DNA of 58,308 nt, taken from positions 1-58,308 of the forward strand of contig JBDRZL010000013.1 of NCBI GenBank assembly GCA_039803925.1, given 5' to 3'. The notes under the pieces are model-generated. The model ran no database searches and was not told the origin of the DNA. It worked only from the letters and a program-made list of their open reading frames with translations. Position numbers and translations under genes: made by a program. Each line of letters opens with the position of its first letter. Within the stretch, counting starts at the first letter, position 1. Positions 8,687 through 15,227 of the stretch are shown here, in pieces. The DNA is from a candidate division WOR-3 bacterium (GTDB lineage: Bacteria > Hydrothermota > Hydrothermia > Hydrothermales > JAJRUZ01).

Positions 8687-8720
8687 ATCAAATTATATAC
8701 TATAACTTTTAATTTTAAGT

Positions 8721-8734
8721 GTGATATAAATCAC
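8721..8734. promoter_or_regulatory. CRP/FNR-type palindrome GTGAT-N4-ATCAC
   Basis: A perfect 5-bp inverted repeat GTGAT-ATAA-ATCAC, flanked by T-rich and A-rich arms (AAGT...CTTT), matches the half-site logic of CRP/FNR-family regulators. It lies between the unknown gene (minus) and tmRNA (plus). If the unknown gene's mRNA starts at its ATG (8686), the site is centred at -41.5, the class II activator position. Relative to the tmRNA 5' end it is centred at about -59.5. Confidence 0.45.
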
Positions 8735-8786
8735 TTTTTATTTTTATTGAAAATTTAAGATTTTTAATATAATATATTTAATAAAA

Positions 8787-9129
8787 GGGGGTGAAAACTG
8801 GGTTTGACGGAAGGAATTGCGGGTGACCGGGGCATGCCAGGGTGCGGGAACCCTGTAAAAACCCGCAAGAAAAAACTGCCAACGCATACGCACTTGCTGC
8901 CTAATTAAGGTAGCAGGGTTTACCCGGGTTAGCTCCTTTCCCGGGTAAAACCTTCAGAGATAAGGAGCTTGCCCGGTGAGGTTACCCTTTTTCCTTACCG
9001 GGGACAATAAAAAGGGAAACCCTTTTCTCCTGTGCCTGTCCAGGAGGAAGGGTAAATAAAAGACAGGATAAGCATGTAGTCCCGGTATCCAAATCCTTCC
9101 GGACGGGGGTTCAACTCCCCCCACCTCCA
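8787..9129 (+). ncRNA. ssrA: transfer-messenger RNA (tmRNA)
   Basis: The 343-nt RNA has tRNA-like ends. The 5' GGGGGTG (8787-8793) pairs with 3' CACCTCC (9122-9128), with discriminator A and no encoded CCA. The T-arm region reads GGACGGGGGTTCAACTCCCC. After the landmark GGTTTGACGG and the CCTGTAAAAACCCGCAAG region comes the reading frame GCC AAC GCA TAC GCA CTT GCT GCC TAA (8878-8904). The proteolysis tag is therefore ANAYALAA, ending in the usual ALAA degron. The placement of the resume codon at GCC follows alignment by eye to E. coli tmRNA. tmRNA rescues stalled ribosomes with SmpB. It is followed 6 nt later by tRNA-Leu, so the two are probably cotranscribed. Confidence 0.95.
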
Positions 9130-9135
9130 TTATTT

Positions 9136-9220
9136 GCCGGGGTGGCGGAATTTGGAAGACGCGCCGCCTTCAGGAGGCGGTAGGCTCAAGCCTGTGCGGG
9201 TTCAAGTCCCGCCTCCGGCA
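9136..9220 (+). tRNA. tRNA-Leu (anticodon CAG)
   Basis: A class II tRNA with acceptor stem GCCGGGG/CTCCGGC, anticodon stem CCGCC-TTCAGGA-GGCGG (anticodon CAG), a long variable arm and a T-arm GCGGGTTCAAGTCCCGC. Discriminator A is at 9220 and CCA is not encoded. All stems are strongly GC-rich. It lies 6 nt after tmRNA and 12 nt before the next gene. Confidence 0.96.
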
Positions 9221-9232
9221 CAAATATTTTGA

Positions 9233-10093
9233 TTGATAAATTTTTTAATTTTTCTTTTAATAAAAAGAAAGATTATTTTTTTTCTTAATATTCAAAACCA
9301 GTTTCTAAAAACAGAGGATATAAAAATCTATATAGCAATACCTGAAAATGTTTATTATCAAAAAATTCTTGATATAAAATTTAACCCTCAACCTGATTCA
9401 ATTTTAAAAGAAGAGTGGGGTCAAAATCTTGCCCTTTTTAAAATTAAAAATATGGAACCCTATGAAGAAAAATCCTTTAAAATGGAAATTAATGCTATTT
9501 TTGATTTTAAAAATAAAATAAATTTTTATAACAAAAATATGGAAAATAATTTAGAAATATATCTCAGAGATGACCCTTATCTATGTATGAACTCTGACAT
9601 TTTAAAAAAAATAGCCTTTAATATAAAGAAAAGAACGAAGGATGATTTAGATTATATAAAAGGGGTTCTTGACACAATTTCAAAATCCCTTTTTTATAGT
9701 GTTGATAGATCCTGGCAAAATGCTGAAAAAACTTTCCTTCAGGGACATGGTTCCTGTTCTGAGTACTCCTTTTTATTTTCTTCCTTAATGAGACTTGGTG
9801 GTTTTCCAACAAGATTTGTCGGTGGAACTATGGAAAGAACGGGGGGAATAGATTTAACCTTTCACAGATGGGTTGAAGTTTTTTTAAAAGATAAAGGATG
9901 GATACCTGTTGATGCTCAATATTATGATTCCCCAGAAAGTAATGGTAAATTTTTCCCGGATGATGAGAGGTTATTTCTTGTAACAACAGTAACTCCTTCT
10001 ACAAGTTCTTTGCTTGATGAATGGTATAATTTTAATGTAAAAGTAAAAAAAGGTATAATAAAAGTTGATGCTTTTTTTAAATGGGAAAAATGA
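9233..10093 (+). CDS. transglutaminase-like (cysteine protease fold) protein
   Basis: This 286-residue protein has a C-terminal transglutaminase-like core with an intact triad: Cys175 (GHGSCSEYS), His211 (FHRWVEVF) and Asp227 (PVDAQ). The LMRLGGFPTRFVGG between them is standard for the superfamily, whose bacterial members are often peptidases or amidases. The N-terminus (MINFLIFLLIKRKIIFFL) could be a signal anchor, and residues 25-110 resemble an Ig-like domain, so an envelope location is likely. The start is TTG at 9233, 12 nt after tRNA-Leu, with no Shine-Dalgarno sequence; the exact start is uncertain. It overlaps the following HD-GYP gene by 13 bp. Confidence 0.82.
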   Translation: MINFLIFLLIKRKIIFFLNIQNQFLKTEDIKIYIAIPENVYYQKILDIKFNPQPDSILKEEWGQNLALFKIKNMEPYEEKSFKMEINAIFDFKNKINFYNKNMENNLEIYLRDDPYLCMNSDILKKIAFNIKKRTKDDLDYIKGVLDTISKSLFYSVDRSWQNAEKTFLQGHGSCSEYSFLFSSLMRLGGFPTRFVGGTMERTGGIDLTFHRWVEVFLKDKGWIPVDAQYYDSPESNGKFFPDDERLFLVTTVTPSTSSLLDEWYNFNVKVKKGIIKVDAFFKWEK

Positions 10094-11433
10094 AAAAAAT
10101 AAAAAGAATTTTTGTTTCTAAAAATGGAAATATAATAAGTGATTTTGATGAGGCTCAAAATATTTTGACTGAAATAAGAGAAGGTAAAAATTTTTTAGTT
10201 ATAGATAATGTTAGATATTTTGTTAGAAAGTATGATATTAGAGAAACTCAAGGTCATTTATACCTTTTAAAGACTGATAATAAAAGTATTAAAGATAAAG
10301 ATATATACTATCATTTAACTGATCTTTTAATAAGTAAATATTTTGATGATATAGAGTTTTTAAAAAATAAAATAGAACTTTTAAGCAAAACCGGAGAATT
10401 CTTTGCAGAAATTATTAATATAGAAGAAATAATAAAGAGGATCATAAGAGAAATAAAAAGGGTTTTAAAAGTTGAAATAGTTTCAATTTTTAAAGTAGAC
10501 GAAAAAGATAAAAAAATTTCCTTTTATGAATTCACAAAGGGAAAAAAAGAGCTGAAATCAATAGAAATTGAATGGGGTAAAGGTATTGTGGGTTATGTAG
10601 CTATACATAAAACTCCTTTGATTGTAAATGATGTATCAAAAGATAAAAGATTTTATCCTGAAGTGGATAGGAAAACAGGTTTTAAGACAAAAAATTTAAT
10701 TGCTTATCCTTTAATAGTTCAAAAGAAGATAATAGGTGTAATTGAAGTAATAAACAAAAGAAATGGATTATTTACAAATAGAGACCTTGAGATTATTTCC
10801 CTGATTTCTTCTTCAGCATCCGTTGCATTACAGAATGCTTTTTTATACAGGGAACTTGATGAATTATTTAAAGGAACAATAACATCCCTTGCAAATTCTG
10901 TTGAAGCAAAGGATCCATATACCTCAGGTCATGTTAATAGAGTTACAGAACTTTCTGTTGAGATTGGTAAAAGGATAGGTTTAAAGGGAGAAGATTTGAG
11001 GACTTGTGAACTCGCAGCAATTTTACATGATATTGGTAAAATAGCTATCCCTGATAGTATATTAAAAAAACCAGATAAACTAACAGAAGAGGAATTTGAG
11101 ATAATGAAAACACATGTTTATCACGGCGCAAGGATTTTAAATCCTATTCCTGGTATGAAAAATGTAATTCCTGCTGTTTTGCATCATCATGAAAGATGGG
11201 ATGGAAAAGGTTATCCCATGGGTTTAAAAGGGAAGGAAATTCCTTTAATAGCAAGAATAATAACAATTACAGATTCCTTTGATGCAATGAATTCTGATAG
11301 ACCTTACAGAAAAAGGCTTGCCCCAGAGGTTATAGAGAAAGAGTTGAGAGAAAAATCGGGTTTTCAATTTGACCCTGAGTTAGTTGATGTTTTTCTTGAA
11401 ATTGAAGAGGTAAAAGAGTTATTAAATAAATGA
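10081..11433 (+). CDS. GAF / HD-GYP cyclic-di-GMP phosphodiesterase
   Basis: This 450-residue signalling protein has three parts. Residues 1-105 form an N-terminal domain I do not recognise. About 106-255 is a GAF sensor domain (GIVGYVAIHKTPLIVNDVSKD, IAYPLIVQKKIIGVIEV, SSASVALQNAFLYREL). About 265-450 is the HD-GYP catalytic domain, with HDIGK at 316-320 and HHERWDGKGYP at 369-379, plus DSFDAMNSDRPYR. All metal-ligand and GYP motifs are present, so hydrolysis of c-di-GMP is expected. There are no membrane segments. The 5' end overlaps the transglutaminase gene; a second ATG three codons in is a possible start. The stop codon is 1 nt before tRNA-Leu(TAG). Confidence 0.93.
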   Translation: MGKMKKIKRIFVSKNGNIISDFDEAQNILTEIREGKNFLVIDNVRYFVRKYDIRETQGHLYLLKTDNKSIKDKDIYYHLTDLLISKYFDDIEFLKNKIELLSKTGEFFAEIINIEEIIKRIIREIKRVLKVEIVSIFKVDEKDKKISFYEFTKGKKELKSIEIEWGKGIVGYVAIHKTPLIVNDVSKDKRFYPEVDRKTGFKTKNLIAYPLIVQKKIIGVIEVINKRNGLFTNRDLEIISLISSSASVALQNAFLYRELDELFKGTITSLANSVEAKDPYTSGHVNRVTELSVEIGKRIGLKGEDLRTCELAAILHDIGKIAIPDSILKKPDKLTEEEFEIMKTHVYHGARILNPIPGMKNVIPAVLHHHERWDGKGYPMGLKGKEIPLIARIITITDSFDAMNSDRPYRKRLAPEVIEKELREKSGFQFDPELVDVFLEIEEVKELLNK

Positions 11434-11434
11434 T

Positions 11435-11516
11435 GCGAGGGTGGCGGAACTGGCAGACGCGTCAGATTTAGGATCTGATGGGGAGACCCGTGCGGGTTCG
11501 AGTCCCGCCCCTCGCA
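11435..11516 (+). tRNA. tRNA-Leu (anticodon TAG)
   Basis: A class II tRNA: acceptor GCGAGGG/CCCTCGC, anticodon stem TCAGA-TTTAGGA-TCTGA (anticodon TAG), long variable arm, T-arm GCGGGTTCGAGTCCCGC, discriminator A, no encoded CCA. It starts 1 nt after the HD-GYP stop codon, so it must be cut from a shared transcript or have a promoter inside that gene. Confidence 0.96.
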
Positions 11517-11543
11517 CTCTTTTTTATAAATTTACATAAAATA

Positions 11544-13067
11544 GTGGATCAAAATAATAAAAAACTATTATTTTTAATATTTTTCTTTTATCTTTTAATT
11601 TTTCTTTTTACTGCTGAAGGACATGTTGAATCGATTGATGCACAACTAAGATTTGAAATGACTAAAAGTATGGTGGATAAAAGAAGTTTAGAAGTTGACT
11701 ATTTTCTTGCGAGAAAAGGAAAAGACGGAAGGTATTATAATACATATGGTCCAATTACTTCTTTACTTGCTGTACCTTTCTATCTAATTGCAAAAGCAGT
11801 TTACAATTTAACCAATTTAGAAAAAAAGGGGGTTGAAGAGTTTATGTTTTCTATGATGACCCCTATTTTAGGAGCAATTACTGTTTTAATATTCTTTTTA
11901 TTTTGTTTAAAAGTGATGAGGTTTAACTATAAAAAATCCTTTATAGCATCTATTTTATTTTCTTTTTTTACCCCCTTTTGGTTTTATACAAAGTATTCTG
12001 CCAATGAAGTTCCCTGTGCTCTTTTTTCACTTATTGGCTTTTATTTTTTATTAAAAACTGAAAAAAATTCAAAAGATTTATTTTTATCAGGTTTAGGTTT
12101 TGGTCTTGCATACCTTACAAGATGGGAGTTTGCTATTTTATTTCCTCCTATATTTATATGGGTTATTTACAGATACTTTCCCCAAGTTAAACCGATCCTT
12201 TTATTCTCTTCTGGAATTTTTCCAATTTTTTTATTAGGAATCTTTTATAGTTATACGATTTTTGGAAGTCCTTTTTTTTCTTATGGAGAACCTAAGGGTT
12301 TTGAGGAATATATTCCGCGTTCCTTAAATTTATCATGGTTTTTTTCTTATTTTTTCTCTTTTCCCCCCTTAAAAGGTTTTTATAGAAGATTATTTAGTTT
12401 TGAGCAGGGGATATTTACTTATTCTCCCTTTATATTTTTTTTTATTAATGGATTTTATCAACTCTTAAAAAAAGAGCGCTCTATTTTCTTTTTATTTCTT
12501 TTTGTTATTTTTGTTTGGGTTATTTTTTATACTTTTATTGGTCCAAAAGGTGTAGAAATGGGACCAAGATATCATATACCTATTCTTTTTATTTTTGTAT
12601 CCTGTTCTCTTTATCCATTAAAGAATTACTTTTTAAAACTATTCTTTTATTTTTTTGTTTTTATTTCATTTATTATAAATTTTTTAGGAATCAATGTTTC
12701 ATCTCATCGAACTCATCTTAAACTGGAACTAATTTATAGAAAGAATCCTCCATCAGGTTGGGTTATTCAGGAAGAAAGACTTTTTAATATGATATCAGGA
12801 TGCTTTGAAGTTTGGAGAAATTATATAAAAAAATCTTCAAAGGACTATTTTTTCAGCAGGGAAGATGCCAGTGTAGAAGAGAGACTTGAAAAACAAGCAA
12901 CGATTGCTCTTCCAAATTTCTGGTGGATTTTCCTTCCTTTTTTCGGTGTCCCTAAATTCATAATTTTATTAAGCATCTCAATTTTCTTAATTCTTATTTT
13001 TTATTCTGGCTTAAAAATCAGAAGTTTTTTATTTTATCTTGACAAATTTTATAATATGAAGATATAA
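11544..13067 (+). CDS. polytopic membrane glycosyltransferase (GT39/ArnT-like)
   Basis: A 507-residue integral membrane protein with about ten hydrophobic segments. The first loop, GHVESIDAQLRFEMTKSMVDKRSLEVDYF, with an acidic pair after the first helix and then YGPITSLLAVPFYLIAKAV, resembles lipid-linked sugar transferases of the GT39/PMT-2/ArnT class. It probably glycosylates an envelope lipid or protein from a polyprenyl-phosphate sugar; the acceptor is unknown. An open frame extends back into tRNA-Leu, but the GTG at 11544 is the first plausible start outside the tRNA. No Shine-Dalgarno sequence is seen. It follows the tRNA by 27 nt. Its last codons overlap the next gene's promoter. Confidence 0.78.
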   Translation: MDQNNKKLLFLIFFFYLLIFLFTAEGHVESIDAQLRFEMTKSMVDKRSLEVDYFLARKGKDGRYYNTYGPITSLLAVPFYLIAKAVYNLTNLEKKGVEEFMFSMMTPILGAITVLIFFLFCLKVMRFNYKKSFIASILFSFFTPFWFYTKYSANEVPCALFSLIGFYFLLKTEKNSKDLFLSGLGFGLAYLTRWEFAILFPPIFIWVIYRYFPQVKPILLFSSGIFPIFLLGIFYSYTIFGSPFFSYGEPKGFEEYIPRSLNLSWFFSYFFSFPPLKGFYRRLFSFEQGIFTYSPFIFFFINGFYQLLKKERSIFFLFLFVIFVWVIFYTFIGPKGVEMGPRYHIPILFIFVSCSLYPLKNYFLKLFFYFFVFISFIINFLGINVSSHRTHLKLELIYRKNPPSGWVIQEERLFNMISGCFEVWRNYIKKSSKDYFFSREDASVEERLEKQATIALPNFWWIFLPFFGVPKFIILLSISIFLILIFYSGLKIRSFLFYLDKFYNMKI

Positions 13068-13068
13068 T
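13039..13068 (+). promoter_or_regulatory. promoter of the barrel-TPR gene
   Basis: TTGACA (13039-13044) and TATAAT (13063-13068) with an 18-bp spacer are perfect sigma70 boxes. They lie inside the 3' end of the glycosyltransferase gene. The gene at 13086 also has a Shine-Dalgarno GAGGAGG (13074-13080). Confidence 0.8.
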
Positions 13069-13085
13069 ATAAAGAGGAGGTAACT

Positions 13086-14669
13086 ATGATAGAATTAATA
13101 ATTTTAACTCAAGTATTGAGAAGCACATCAATTTTAGAATTACCTACGGCAAATCTTCCAAGGGATCAAATTTTCTGGCAAATAGGTACATCTACTTCTT
13201 TTTCTCTTGCATCAAAATATGACCTCCATCCCACTGATTTTGATTTAAATGGTTTTGTTTCCTTTAATGGGAAATGGTTTTTAGGACTGAATATATTTAC
13301 CTTAAATGAAATTTCCTTTGACCTTGGTTCAATTTTAATTTCTGAGGGAGAAAAATCTCCTTTGGGTCTTTCCTTTGGCTTAAGGAATATATCATGGAAA
13401 AAGTATATTTCTTCTGTTGGTGGAGAGCCTGAAAAGGGAGGTGGATTTACTGACGATAATTCCTATATTTTGAGAAGTCCCGAATTATTATCCTTTTACG
13501 GTGTTTTATCAAAACATATAAATCCGTCCCTTCTCCTTCACCTTGGATTTGGTAGAGGTGAATTTATAGGTTACGGTCCGAGAAGCAAATTTTTGAATAC
13601 TGATTTTTTCTTAAAAACTCCCCATGAATATTTTACCTTTGGTCTCTTTGGAACCCTTGAATTTCACCTTACCCCCTCTTTATACTTAGCTCTTGAAGCT
13701 GATGGAAGGGATATCAATCTTGGTTTTTTAATTGATGTTGAAAAATTTAAATTTGTTATTGAAGGTCAAAAAATAGAACACTTTATGTTTAGTGGTTACC
13801 CAAAATTTCAACCAAGATTTAATGCAGGATTGGCTATTACAAGCAGGGTTATTATTCCTGAAGTTCGTCCGGTCCTTGTAAAATTTGAAATAGTAAATAA
13901 GGAAACAAAAAATCTTGTTAAAGGTGCTGTTATAAAATTTTTACAGACAGAAATCCCCAGTCTCATAACTGATGAGAAAGGATTTGCTTATTTAAATATT
14001 CTTCCTGGGACTTATATTATATCTATAACTCATCCTGAATTTAAAGTTCTGAAAGCTAAATTAAATATAAGAAAGGATAAGCCTATCTTTGCTAAAATTG
14101 CTCTTGAACCAAAAGTAAGTAAAAAAGACATAGCTGCTCAGAAGATTAAGGAAGGTGATGCTCTCTTAAAAGAAGAGAAATTACTTGAAGCAATGAATGC
14201 TTATAAAGAGGCACTTAATATCTATCCAGAAAGCAAAACAGCTCAGGAAAGACTTTTGAATGTTGAAAGAGCAATAAAGAATAAAATACTCGAACTTAAA
14301 TCAAAGGCTAAATACTTTGAAGGAAAAGGAGACTATAAAAGTGCTTTAAGTTATTATAATGATGTTTTAAAAATTTCACCTGAGGATATAGAGGCAAAAG
14401 ATAAGATTACAGAGCTTGAAAAGAAAATTAAAGAGACAGTACCACCATTATCAGAGAAAAAAGTTGAAACTAAAAAGGAGGAACCCAAAAGACCCTCAAA
14501 AGCACAGATTGAAAACACATTAAATAAGGCCATCCAAGAATTTGGGAAAGGTAATTACAAAGAAGCAAAGAAATTATTACAGGAAGTTCTTAAATGGGAG
14601 CCCGGTAATCAAAAAGCTCAGGAATATTTAAAGAAAACTGAAGCAAGACTTAAGGCTTTAGGAGAGTAA
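13086..14669 (+). CDS. outer-membrane-type barrel with Ig-like and TPR domains
   Basis: This 527-residue envelope protein is a composite. After a short signal-like start, residues about 20-258 look like amphipathic beta strands of a barrel (alternating FSLASKYDL, FVSFNGKWFLGLNIF, LLLHLGFGRGEF, LYLALEADG). About 262-342 is a carboxypeptidase-regulatory/PEGA-like beta domain (LVKGAVIKFL, LITDEKGFAYLNILPGTYIISITHPEF). About 345-527 carries TPR-like helical repeats (EGDALLKEEKLLEAMNAYKEALNIYPES, YFEGKGDYKSALSYYNDVLKISPED, AIQEFGKGNYKEAKKLLQEVLKWEPG). The TPRs would face the periplasm. No exact family is recognised. It has its own promoter and a Shine-Dalgarno sequence; RfbC follows 9 nt after its stop. 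Confidence 0.75.
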   Translation: MIELIILTQVLRSTSILELPTANLPRDQIFWQIGTSTSFSLASKYDLHPTDFDLNGFVSFNGKWFLGLNIFTLNEISFDLGSILISEGEKSPLGLSFGLRNISWKKYISSVGGEPEKGGGFTDDNSYILRSPELLSFYGVLSKHINPSLLLHLGFGRGEFIGYGPRSKFLNTDFFLKTPHEYFTFGLFGTLEFHLTPSLYLALEADGRDINLGFLIDVEKFKFVIEGQKIEHFMFSGYPKFQPRFNAGLAITSRVIIPEVRPVLVKFEIVNKETKNLVKGAVIKFLQTEIPSLITDEKGFAYLNILPGTYIISITHPEFKVLKAKLNIRKDKPIFAKIALEPKVSKKDIAAQKIKEGDALLKEEKLLEAMNAYKEALNIYPESKTAQERLLNVERAIKNKILELKSKAKYFEGKGDYKSALSYYNDVLKISPEDIEAKDKITELEKKIKETVPPLSEKKVETKKEEPKRPSKAQIENTLNKAIQEFGKGNYKEAKKLLQEVLKWEPGNQKAQEYLKKTEARLKALGE

Positions 14670-14678
14670 AATTTCAAA

Positions 14679-15227
14679 ATGCCCTTTGATTTTGAAGAAC
14701 TTGAAATAGATGGTCTTGTTCTTATAAAAACAAAAAGTTTTCCTGATATAAGAGGATACTTTTTTGAAAGTTATAAGGAGTCAGAATTTAAAAATTGGGG
14801 TATTAAAGAAAAATTTAAGCAGGATAACATTTCCTATTCAGTAAAAAACACTTTACGGGGACTTCATTTTCAAAGAAAACCCAAGGAACAAGCAAAACTT
14901 GTAAGATGTATAAAGGGAGAAATCTTTGATGTTGCCTGTGATTTAAGAAAAGATTCTAAAACCTTCGGCAAATGGGCATCTGTTATTCTTTCAGAAGAAA
15001 ACAAGAATATGCTTTATATACCGAAAGGATTTGCACATGGTTTCTGTGTTTTAAGTGATTATGCAATTTTACTTTATAAGGTATCTGAAGAATATTATAA
15101 AGAACTTGATGCGGGGATTAGATGGGATGACCCTGACTTAGATATTACCTGGCCCATAAAAAATCCCATACTTTCAGAAAAGGACAAAAACCTTCCCTTT
15201 TTAAAAGATATAAAATCTATTCTATAA
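14679..15227 (+). CDS. rfbC: dTDP-4-dehydrorhamnose 3,5-epimerase
   Basis: This 182-residue cupin enzyme is of standard length. It shows PDIRGYFFESYKESEF, FKQDNISYSVKNTLRGLHFQ, VRCIKGEIFDVACDLRKDSKTFGKW, IPKGFAHGFCVLSDYA and GIRWDDPDLDITWP, covering the catalytic His and Asp regions of RfbC/RmlC. It makes dTDP-4-keto-L-rhamnose for surface polysaccharide. The other rhamnose genes (rfbA, rfbB, rfbD) are not in the window. There is no Shine-Dalgarno sequence; a TAAAAT overlapping the previous stop codon (14667-14672) ends 6 nt before the ATG. It is convergent with mfd, overlapping by 11 bp. Confidence 0.95.
   Translation: MPFDFEELEIDGLVLIKTKSFPDIRGYFFESYKESEFKNWGIKEKFKQDNISYSVKNTLRGLHFQRKPKEQAKLVRCIKGEIFDVACDLRKDSKTFGKWASVILSEENKNMLYIPKGFAHGFCVLSDYAILLYKVSEEYYKELDAGIRWDDPDLDITWPIKNPILSEKDKNLPFLKDIKSIL

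Noticed and set aside
11478-11543. Upstream extension of the membrane glycosyltransferase into tRNA-Leu(TAG)
   Set aside because: The extension is the tRNA's own sequence and its 3' flank; the GTG at 11544 is the first plausible start outside it.
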